Shown here: in pieces, positions 8,453-13,128 of the stretch
How the letters are laid out: each line of letters starts with the position of its first letter
Position numbering within the stretch: position 1 is the stretch's first letter
Source: a virus
Virus record (IMG/VR): IMGVR_UViG_3300013132_000076
Span: 1-48,612 of that record
DNA length: 48,612 nucleotides
Reading direction: 5' to 3' (one strand)
Notes under the pieces: model-generated
What the model was told of the DNA's origin: nothing
Seen by the model: only the letters and a program-made list of their open reading frames with translations
The model's database searches: none
Made by a program: the position numbers and the translations under genes

Positions 8453-8466
8453 ACGCTGGGCGTGCG

Positions 8467-8718
8467 CTATCGTTCGGTGCAGTCCGCTAGGTGTGCGGGC
8501 TTGGTGCATCCACAATCCGGGCAAGGCCCGGCCTTGCGTTGCAGGAAGGCATAGAAGTACCGGGCGCGCGATCCGTTGGCGTTCGCCGGCTGGCGGTACT
8601 GCCAGTGGTCGGCGGCGTCTAGGATGGCGTGGACGCAGTCGCTCGAGAGCGAGTGGAAGTCGGGCGCGTCGGCCAGGCCGAGAGCGCGTAGCGTGGCGCG
8701 GGCTTCTCCGGGAGTCAC
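8467..8718 (-). CDS. Hypothetical protein with CPDCGC zinc-knuckle-like motif
   Basis: 83 residues from a GTG start at 8718 that shares GTGA with the stop of the upstream gene. The N-terminal half is helical (MTPGEARATLRALGLADAPD); the C-terminal end carries CPDCGC and a further Cys near the terminus (ADCTER), so one zinc site is possible. The middle has an aromatic segment (DHWQYRQ, ARYFYAFLQRK). No known family was recognised. It belongs to a run of very small coupled genes that probably encode early host-interaction proteins. Confidence 0.6.
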   Translation of the reverse strand: MTPGEARATLRALGLADAPDFHSLSSDCVHAILDAADHWQYRQPANANGSRARYFYAFLQRKAGPCPDCGCTKPAHLADCTER

Positions 8719-8939
8719 GGGCGAACCGCCTTTCTAGCTGCGCCCAAGGCTTCATGCGCAGGGCATCCGCCCGTGCAGTCGGGGTAGGCGAGCGTGTGTA
8801 TCTGCTCGAGTTCCCTGATGCAAAGCGCCAGTGCTGCGCGCTGCTCAGCCTCGCGCTCGCTACGTGCGCGTGAGGCGAGTTCGCCCGTGAGGTGCTTGTA
8901 GGTGCGCTCGGCTGCGCGCCATCCGGATCGTTTTCTCAT
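8715..8939 (-). CDS. Hypothetical helical protein
   Basis: 74 residues from ATG at 8939, which shares ATGA with the stop of the next gene upstream. It is strongly basic and helical (MRKRSGWRAAERTYKHLTGE, then REAEQRAALALCIRELEQIH). A cysteine pair follows (PDCTGGCPAH) before an Ala-rich end. The longer frame starting at 8966 would overlap the upstream gene further and begins with Arg-rich sequence, so the 8939 start is preferred. Function unknown. Confidence 0.6.
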   Translation of the reverse strand: MRKRSGWRAAERTYKHLTGELASRARSEREAEQRAALALCIRELEQIHTLAYPDCTGGCPAHEALGAARKAVRP

Positions 8940-9298
8940 GACGGCACCCCGATCTCGATGCCGCACGGGTGCACGACTTTGCAGGCGTACCCGCGCGGGT
9001 CTCCGGCGGTCTTGACGGTCCAGCCTTCGGGGAGCTCAATAGCCTTCGCTCGCGCCGTGGCGCGGCAGTCCGGGCATCCCTTGGCCTTGACGGTCTCGGG
9101 CGCCCACCCGCACTTGCACTCGGGGCACTCGCGCGTAGGTCGCTCGCCGTTGCCGGCGGGGTAGTCGCCGTTGCACTGCGCTTCCGAGAGGCGCTGGAGC
9201 GTGCGAGCGACGCGCAGGAGCGCGCTCGTCTGGTACTCGCTGAAGCCGTAGCGGCCCGCGTTGCGCATGAAGGCGTCGCGTTCGGATTGGCGGCTCAC
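8936..9298 (-). CDS. Hypothetical protein with two CxxC zinc-binding pairs
   Basis: 120 residues from a GTG at 9298 that overlaps the stop of the 34-residue gene upstream (GTGA). The N-terminal third is helical (SRQSERDAFMRNAGRYGFSE, TSALLRVARTLQRLSEA). The centre has CPECKCGW and CPDCRA (about residues 58-80), which together look like a four-cysteine zinc ribbon. The C-terminal part is beta-like (PEGWTVKTAGDPRGYACKVV). A nucleic-acid-binding role is plausible for a phage zinc-ribbon protein but is not shown here. Confidence 0.65.
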   Translation of the reverse strand: MSRQSERDAFMRNAGRYGFSEYQTSALLRVARTLQRLSEAQCNGDYPAGNGERPTRECPECKCGWAPETVKAKGCPDCRATARAKAIELPEGWTVKTAGDPRGYACKVVHPCGIEIGVPS

Positions 9299-9399
9299 GG
9301 GCGCACCCCCTTGCGCGAAGCGGCACCGGGGACCTCAAGCCATCCGTGTCCGGGATCTTCAATAAACCGATAGGTTTTCTGCACTGTAGTTTTCTCCAT
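9295..9399 (-). CDS. Short phage protein resembling the head of the DPGHGWLEV family, apparently truncated
   Basis: 34 residues from ATG at 9399. It reads MEKTTVQKTYRFIEDPGHGW then LEVPGAASRKGVRP. From memory, YRF-x-x-DPGHGWLEVP is the opening of a widespread small phage protein whose members usually continue for some 50 more residues; here the frame ends soon after that motif. The stop overlaps the GTG start of the next gene. It may be a genuine short version or a remnant left by a deletion that fused it to its neighbour. Confidence 0.5.
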   Translation of the reverse strand: MEKTTVQKTYRFIEDPGHGWLEVPGAASRKGVRP

Positions 9400-9484
9400 T
9401 GAAGCGTGCGGGCCTGGCTCATCAGCCGGCAAGGCGGCCCGCTATCCTTGGTCCGGGACGGCGCGCGCGGCGCCGTTTCGCCAT

Positions 9485-9721
9485 TCATTCGTAGAGCGAC
9501 TCCGGCACGTAATCCAAGCGTTCGCGCCACACTTCCGGGTGCGCGTGCTCGATGGCGAAGAGCCGCATCGTGCCGGTTGCAGTGTGCGCCGTGACATCGA
9601 GCGACTCTTCGCAGCGCATACAAAGAAGGACGGCAACGGCATCGGGCGCGTCAATAGACGGCGTCGGCCGAGAAACTCTGCACCCAAGACGAAGCGAGCG
9701 AACGGAATAGATTGTGTTCAT
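9485..9721 (-). CDS. Hypothetical protein
   Basis: 78 residues from ATG at 9721, sharing ATGA with the stop of the 25-residue membrane peptide gene. Composition is balanced: MNTIYSVRSLRLGCRVSRPT, a hydrophobic strand with a cysteine pair (VAVLLCMRCEES), then FAIEHAHPEVWRERLDYVPE. The CxxC might be a redox or metal site. The stop lies 86 bases before the next gene, and that gap holds GC-rich inverted repeats (for example 9408-9414 with 9436-9442). No family recognised. Confidence 0.55.
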   Translation of the reverse strand: MNTIYSVRSLRLGCRVSRPTPSIDAPDAVAVLLCMRCEESLDVTAHTATGTMRLFAIEHAHPEVWRERLDYVPESLYE

Positions 9722-9795
9722 GCCAGCGCCAGGAGTACGACGACGAGAAGGAAGAACAGGAAGGATGATAGGGCCTCGCGTTCGCGTGCGTTCAC
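9718..9795 (-). CDS. Tiny single-pass membrane peptide
   Basis: 25 residues from GTG at 9795: a charged head (MNARERE) and a hydrophobic tail of about 17 residues (FLFFLLVVVLLALA at its core). Its GTG overlaps the stop of the upstream gene and its stop overlaps the ATG of the downstream gene, so it is locked into the chain on both sides. The bases around its start (GTGAACGCACGCGAA) repeat exactly at the start of the upstream gene at 10037, which suggests a local duplication. Confidence 0.5.
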   Translation of the reverse strand: MNAREREALSSFLFFLLVVVLLALA

Positions 9796-10037
9796 GGTGC
9801 GACTCCCTTCGGTGTGAGCGGGCAGTCGAAGCCGTGTCCGTTGCGCACCGCGCAAGCCGGGCAGACAAGCGGGTCACCATGCAGGCCGAGTGCAACGGCT
9901 TCGGCCTCGACTTCGTCGATCCATGCCAGCTTTCCCCACCCGCTCGGATGCTTCCCACCGCTACCCTTGCGGCGCAAGATCTCCAGCACCCGAAGCCCAA
10001 GCTGGGACGCGAGGGGAAGAAGTTCGCGTGCGTTCAC
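9792..10037 (-). CDS. Hypothetical protein, paralogue of its upstream neighbour
   Basis: 81 residues from GTG at 10037, sharing GTGA with the upstream stop. It begins MNARELLPLASQLGLRVLEI and shares the QLGLRV-x-x-IL-x-R core with the product of 10034-10312, so the two look like tandem duplicates. The C-terminal region has a CPAC pair plus one further Cys (DPLVCPACAVRNGHGFDCPL), a possible zinc site that the paralogue lacks. Function unknown. Confidence 0.6.
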   Translation of the reverse strand: MNARELLPLASQLGLRVLEILRRKGSGGKHPSGWGKLAWIDEVEAEAVALGLHGDPLVCPACAVRNGHGFDCPLTPKGVAP

Positions 10038-10312
10038 GTGCGCGCCCCCGTCTTGGAGTCGATCAGGCCGAGCTCCGCGCACGCGCTCAAGATGTCCGCA
10101 CAGGCGTTCTGCTGCTCCTCAAGTAGAGCACGCTCGAGCGTCGGAGGGAGCGCCCCGCCGTATCTCTGCGCCCCGAAGTACATCGATGCTGCCGAGTTCC
10201 CCCCAAGCCAACGAGCGCGAGTGAGAATCGACACTACACGCAGCCCGAGCTGCGCCGCTAGCGCGTGCTCACTGAACAGGTCGGGTGCGTAGCCGTTAGG
10301 CTCTTTCTTCAT
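10034..10312 (-). CDS. Hypothetical protein, first gene of the leftward early operon
   Basis: 92 residues from ATG at 10312, the first coding region after the promoter at 10371-10399. It reads MKKEPNGYAPDLFSEHALAA, then a QLGLRVVSILTRARW core shared with the next gene, then helices (PTLERALLEEQQNACADILS). No enzymatic motif. As the promoter-proximal gene of the operon it is likely made early and in quantity. An upstream in-frame start at 10342 would place the ATG closer to the promoter but has no better ribosome-binding site. Confidence 0.65.
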   Translation of the reverse strand: MKKEPNGYAPDLFSEHALAAQLGLRVVSILTRARWLGGNSAASMYFGAQRYGGALPPTLERALLEEQQNACADILSACAELGLIDSKTGART

Positions 10313-10370
10313 ACTTCGCCCCTCCAAGGGCGCGCGAGTCACTGCGCACTATGCGCCGCGATCACGCGAG

Positions 10371-10399
10371 ATTATACGGTAGCAGATCTAATAGTTCAA
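10371..10399 (-). promoter_or_regulatory. Sigma70-like promoter of the leftward operon
   Basis: Minus strand: TTGAAC (10399-10394), a 17-base spacer, and a consensus TATAAT (10376-10371). It lies about 60 bases upstream of the first ATG at 10312. The element GATCTGCTAC in its spacer also occurs in the second leftward promoter region at 11741-11750. Confidence 0.8.
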
Positions 10400-10400
10400 C

Positions 10401-10424
10401 GGTTTACGCAAGGGTTTACGCAAG
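10401..10424. repeat. Two tandem 12-bp repeats next to the promoter
   Basis: GGTTTACGCAAG occurs at 10401-10412 and again at 10413-10424 with no spacer. The array begins one base upstream of the -35 box of the leftward promoter. This is where an activator or repressor would bind, or a short iteron-like site. Confidence 0.7.
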
Positions 10425-11288
10425 GGATACAGAGCCCGAATCCCGCCAGCCGTGCCAGGCATGATAGGGCACCACACCATGCTGGACGGGACGGACCGAG
10501 CGGCAGAGCGGAAGATGCAGGGCAGGACAAAGCAGGGGCGCAGAAGCGAGGGGGGGCTCTCCCTCCCCCTTCCTCTCCTCTCCTCTCCATTCTGTAACCC
10601 GTGCCGTTCTGTCCCGATCCGTCGATCCCGAGCTCGAGCTCGAGTCAACGCCATGGCGCTGCGCGGCTTGGCTTCCTTGCCTCCAAGGCGGCTCGTGGAT
10701 CGGCGCGAGCGAAGCGAGCCCGAGGCGCGGAGCGGAGCGGAGCGGGCCCGCAGGCCGAGGCGCGGCGCGCCGAACCTCGGGGACAGCGGCAGCGCGGCAG
10801 ACCCCCGGGGAGGGGTGGCCCGGGGGTTTTCGCCGCCGGGGTGTTGGGGGAGGAGATCACCTCCTCTTGCAGTGGGTCCCATCCGGGTCCCATCAGCTGG
10901 GTCCCATCGTCCGCGGTGCCCTGGTGAGCACCTGTCCGGTCTCGAGCGGAGCGAGCGACCGTCTGTGGTGTCAGTAGAGCCGGATCGAGAGGGGGCTTTG
11001 CAGCCCCCGTCCCCCAGTCGGCGACGCACAGAGGGTTACTCCGCGTCTCTTCCCCTTCGACACGGCTCGGTGTGGCCCGCAGGCCTCCGGCAGAGCGCCC
11101 GAGGGCGCCTGTTGGTCGCTCGAGTCCGCGCGGGCTCCGGCTCTGGCCGCGGTCGAGGGCGGTGCGTCGTGGTGGGAGGGTTCCCAGACAATCGGCGCGC
11201 GCGCGAGGGTACTACGTCAGGCCAGTGCTGGCCGTGCGCGGAGGCATGATGGGGTGTGGTGGCGTGTGCCGTCAAGGGGTGGAGGCAG
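10425..11288. other. Gene-free, hairpin- and repeat-rich region
   Basis: All open frames here are Arg/Ser/Pro-rich with no plausible protein features, so I see no gene in about 860 bases. It contains a 32-base all-pyrimidine run after seven G (10550-10588), stacked GC palindromes, the triple repeat at 10875-10909, and a 7-bp hairpin GGGGGCT-ttgc-AGCCCCC (10991-11008). It lies downstream of one leftward gene and upstream of the next leftward promoter. It may be a replication origin or a structured untranslated region; neither is proven. Confidence 0.5.
10875..10909. repeat. Three direct copies of GGGTCCCATC
   Basis: Perfect 10-bp copies at 10875-10884, 10886-10895 and 10900-10909, with start-to-start spacing of 11 and 14 bases, so the first two sit on about the same face of the helix. 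They lie in the gene-free region. Their arrangement resembles iterons or a multi-site operator. Confidence 0.7.
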
Positions 11289-11329
11289 AAAAAAAGCCCC
11301 CGAGTGCGGTTCGCGGCGCACCCGGGGGC
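11289..11329 (-). terminator. Intrinsic terminator of the 11373-11675 gene
   Basis: Stem GCCCCCGAGTGCG (11296-11308) pairs with CGCACCCGGGGGC (11317-11329) with one mismatch. On the minus strand it is followed by seven T (11295-11289). It is about 45 bases past the stop of the leftward gene. Confidence 0.85.
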
Positions 11330-11372
11330 GAGAAGCTCCCGAAGGGGAGAGAGTGGGTCCTCGGTAGGCTTC

Positions 11373-11675
11373 TCAGATGATCGGATCCTCTCCGGCGATG
11401 TCCTCGGCGTCCTTGTCGAGTGCTTCCATGAGGTCGTTGACGGCGTTCTCGGCGGCGACGGCGACTCGTGATCGGGCGGGGAAGTGGTCGATGACGAAGT
11501 TGAGACACGAGATGGCGTTGCGGAGCTTCTTGCCGTGGGGCTCCTGTGCGGCTTGCTTGAGTCGCATGCGCATCTTGATCTTCTCGGCGGCGCGGAGGTG
11601 TGCCTCGATGAGCTCGTGGTCGGATCGGCGGCCGGAGTGTTGCGCGTGGGCGGGGAGTTCGGTGTCGGTGGTCAT
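11373..11675 (-). CDS. Hypothetical helical protein, single-gene leftward unit
   Basis: 100 residues from ATG at 11675 with an AAGG-type ribosome-binding site. Helical and charged throughout: a disordered start (MTTDTELPAHAQHS), then a basic helix (AAEKIKMRMRLKQAAQ), LRNAISCLNFVIDHFPARSR and a helical acidic end (VNDLMEALDKDAEDIAGEDP). It has its own promoter region (11738-11767) and terminator (11289-11329), so it is regulated separately. A small regulator is plausible but no DNA-binding fold is clear. Confidence 0.65.
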   Translation of the reverse strand: MTTDTELPAHAQHSGRRSDHELIEAHLRAAEKIKMRMRLKQAAQEPHGKKLRNAISCLNFVIDHFPARSRVAVAAENAVNDLMEALDKDAEDIAGEDPII

Positions 11676-11710
11676 GATGGGCCTTGCTGAAAGAAGTGCC
11701 GCGAGAAGTG

Positions 11711-11740
11711 TTGACGCGCGGCGGGTTGAGTGCTTAGATA
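11711..11740 (+). promoter_or_regulatory. Possible rightward promoter facing the sulfatase operon
   Basis: TTGACG (11711-11716), 18-base spacer, TAGATA (11735-11740). It overlaps the leftward promoter, giving a divergent pair between 11675 and 11783. The -10 box is a poor match, so this is tentative. Confidence 0.35.
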
Positions 11741-11767
11741 GTAGCAGATCCGATCACCTCCGTTCAA
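11738..11767 (-). promoter_or_regulatory. Putative promoter of the single leftward gene
   Basis: Minus strand: TTGAAC (11767-11762), 18-base spacer, TACTAT (11743-11738). The -35 hexamer and the GATCTGCTAC element match those of the promoter at 10371-10399, though the distance between them differs. The weaker -10 box lowers confidence. Confidence 0.5.
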
Positions 11768-11782
11768 GAAAGCAGGCACAGA

Positions 11783-11962
11783 ATGAAGGGTCCGAGAGCA
11801 CCGAAAGTGGGCGCCGAGTACGCCAACAAGGCCCCGTGCAAGATGCCCTGTCACAAGGTCGGTCCGATGGCTCGAGGCGGGGCGCGCGAGAACATCACTG
11901 GCGGTGGCGTGACGCGGAGCGCGCTCAAGGCGGGCAGCTTCAAGCCGTCCAAGGGGAAGTGA
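11783..11962 (+). CDS. Small basic hypothetical protein
   Basis: 59 residues from ATG at 11783, the first gene of the rightward early operon. It is rich in Lys, Gly and Arg (MKGPRAPKVGAEYANKAPCK, then CHKVGPMARGGARENITGGG and KAGSFKPSKGK) with two cysteines and a histidine close together (CKMPCH). It may bind nucleic acid or zinc. The next ATG follows the stop by one base. No family is recognised. Confidence 0.6.
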   Translation: MKGPRAPKVGAEYANKAPCKMPCHKVGPMARGGARENITGGGVTRSALKAGSFKPSKGK

Positions 11963-11963
11963 G

Positions 11964-12203
11964 ATGGCGAAGCGGAACCATCACAACCCGGCCTACGACA
12001 AGGCGTACGCGGCGCGTCCCGAGCAGAAGAAGGCTCGAGCTCGCCGGAACGCTGACCGCGCGGAGGCCGAGCGCCGTGGCCTGGTGAAGAAGGGCGACGG
12101 CAAGGAAGTCGACCACGAGCGCACGATGGCGCGTGGAGGCTACCGAGTCGTCAGTCGCCGCACGAACCGCATCAAGGCGAACAAGAGCCCGGCGCGGAAG
12201 TGA
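11964..12203 (+). CDS. HNH-like small basic protein
   Basis: 79 residues from ATG at 11964. It starts MAKRNHHNPAYDKAYAARPE, has a long basic helix (QKKARARRNADRAEAERRG), then KKGDGKEVDHERTMARGGYR and ends VVSRRTNRIKANKS. The GDGKEVDH...GG...VVSRRTNR pattern matches a common phage family related to HNH nucleases, in which Asp-His and a later Asn-Arg frame the metal site. Only one clear His remains in the core, so nuclease activity is uncertain. The stop TGA overlaps the next ATG (TGATG). Confidence 0.65.
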   Translation: MAKRNHHNPAYDKAYAARPEQKKARARRNADRAEAERRGLVKKGDGKEVDHERTMARGGYRVVSRRTNRIKANKSPARK

Positions 12204-12301
12204 TGGCATGCTTCTGGATCGTCGTGACCGCCCTTGCGCTTGTGGCGCTGGGCGTCATCGTGGGGTCCTTCCTTCGGATGAGAGACAACGACTACTACTA
12301 G
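12203..12301 (+). CDS. Small single-pass membrane peptide
   Basis: 32 residues from ATG at 12203 (TGATG overlap with the upstream stop). A hydrophobic helix from about residue 3 to 23 (CFWIVVTALALVALGVIVGS) is followed by a short polar tail (RMRDNDYY). Function unknown. Its place in an early operon next to a second membrane peptide suggests a role at the host membrane. Confidence 0.55.
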   Translation: MACFWIVVTALALVALGVIVGSFLRMRDNDYY

Positions 12302-12310
12302 GAGACGAAC

Positions 12311-12469
12311 ATGACTTGGGACGCGGTATTCACTTCGGCGGTTGGTCAGCTTCTCGCGGCGGGGATCCTCGTGGGGTGCTGGCTGGTGTGGAAGACGGCG
12401 GTTCTGGTGGCGCAGATTGCCCGTGCGATCCGTCGCGTGCAGGTCGACGTGACATGCAAGAAGGCGTGA
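12311..12469 (+). CDS. Small membrane protein
   Basis: 52 residues from ATG at 12311 with a clear GGAG ribosome-binding site 7 bases upstream. A transmembrane helix runs from about residue 8 to 28 (SAVGQLLAAGILVGCWLVWK) followed by an amphipathic helix (TAVLVAQIARAIRRVQVDV) and a short Lys-containing tail. It could be an accessory lysis or membrane-protection protein, but nothing specific is diagnostic. Confidence 0.6.
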   Translation: MTWDAVFTSAVGQLLAAGILVGCWLVWKTAVLVAQIARAIRRVQVDVTCKKA

Positions 12470-12525
12470 TGTCTTTCCCCCGCGACTTCCGCCTGCCGCT
12501 CGAGCACGAGGACTACGAAGAATGA
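12469..12525 (+). CDS. Very short possible peptide
   Basis: 18 residues (MSFPRDFRLPLEHEDYEE) from an ATG that overlaps the upstream stop (TGATG), with its own stop overlapping the next ATG. The double coupling is the only support. It may serve mainly to pass ribosomes from one gene to the next. Confidence 0.35.
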   Translation: MSFPRDFRLPLEHEDYEE

Positions 12526-12641
12526 ACCCTGACGAGAAGGAGCGGTTCGAGGAGCGCGCGGCCATCCGCGAGTACCTCGGTGGGTTCACGCGAGAAGAGG
12601 CCGAGCGCCTGGCGCTTGAAGACGTGAGGCGCTGCCGATGA
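12522..12641 (+). CDS. Small helical phage protein
   Basis: 39 residues from ATG at 12522 (ATGA overlap). It reads MNPDEKERFEERAAIREYLG then GFTREEAERLALEDVRR. The EERAAIREY-x-GG-x-x-REEAERLA pattern recurs in small phage proteins and at the ends of phage primase-like proteins; it is a helical module of unknown job. Its stop overlaps the ATG of the next gene. Confidence 0.55.
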   Translation: MNPDEKERFEERAAIREYLGGFTREEAERLALEDVRRCR

Positions 12642-12910
12642 CCATGCCCGAGCAGCGCGAGCGCGCGGTTGATGCCCTCGAGGCGATGGTCGTTGAGTGG
12701 TTCAAGCGGTGGCCGAGCGCGGCCGAAGGTCGCCGTCACCTCCGTCGCGTCATGCGCCACTACCCGACTTCTCGCCACATCGTTCATCTCTTGCGCGCCG
12801 AGGAGACGCGACGAACCTGCAATCACAAGAGACTCATGGCTGCACGCGACCACAACCTGTTCCTGTGCACCAACTGCAATACCCAGGTTGATCCGCTGAA
12901 AACCCGATGA
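12638..12910 (+). CDS. Hypothetical protein with C-terminal zinc-like motif
   Basis: 90 residues from ATG at 12638, overlapping the upstream stop. The first two thirds are helical and basic (EQRERAVDALEAMVVEWFKR, then GRRHLRRVMRHYPTSRHIVH). The end has CNHKRL and CTNCNTQ, i.e. Cys-x-His and CxxC, which could hold one zinc. No family recognised. It belongs to the coupled chain that leads into the sulfatase gene. Confidence 0.6.
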   Translation: MTMPEQRERAVDALEAMVVEWFKRWPSAAEGRRHLRRVMRHYPTSRHIVHLLRAEETRRTCNHKRLMAARDHNLFLCTNCNTQVDPLKTR

Positions 12911-13128
12911 ACATCTCCGAGCGGCTGCTGGTCAAGATTCGTGATCTTCTCGACGAGGCCGGCATCGACCGTGCCGTGGTCGTGATCGACGATCCTGACG
13001 ACAACGTGATCCACCACCACGCGCGCGGTTCCGCGTGCTGGCGCGTCGGCGCTGGCGCGCTGATCGAAGGCCGCGCGCGCGGAGAGCTCGTGTTTGTCCC
13101 TGCTGGCTCGAACGAAGACGACCAATGA
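12907..13128 (+). CDS. Hypothetical protein upstream of the sulfatase
   Basis: 73 residues from ATG at 12907 (ATGA overlap with the upstream stop). An amphipathic helix (ISERLLVKIRDLLDEAGID) precedes a beta-rich part (RAVVVIDDPDDNVIHHHARG) and an acidic tail. Its stop shares bases with the sulfatase ATG (ATGA at 13125-13128), so sulfatase translation is probably coupled to it. Function unknown. Confidence 0.6.
   Translation: MNISERLLVKIRDLLDEAGIDRAVVVIDDPDDNVIHHHARGSACWRVGAGALIEGRARGELVFVPAGSNEDDQ

Noticed and set aside
10401-10424. CRISPR-like repeats
   Set aside because: Only two 12-bp units in tandem with no spacers; far too short for a CRISPR array.
10452-11249. 265-residue open frame on the plus strand in the gene-free region
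   Set aside because: Every frame there is Arg/Ser/Pro/Gly-rich; there is no folded-looking segment or ribosome-binding site, and hairpins run through it.
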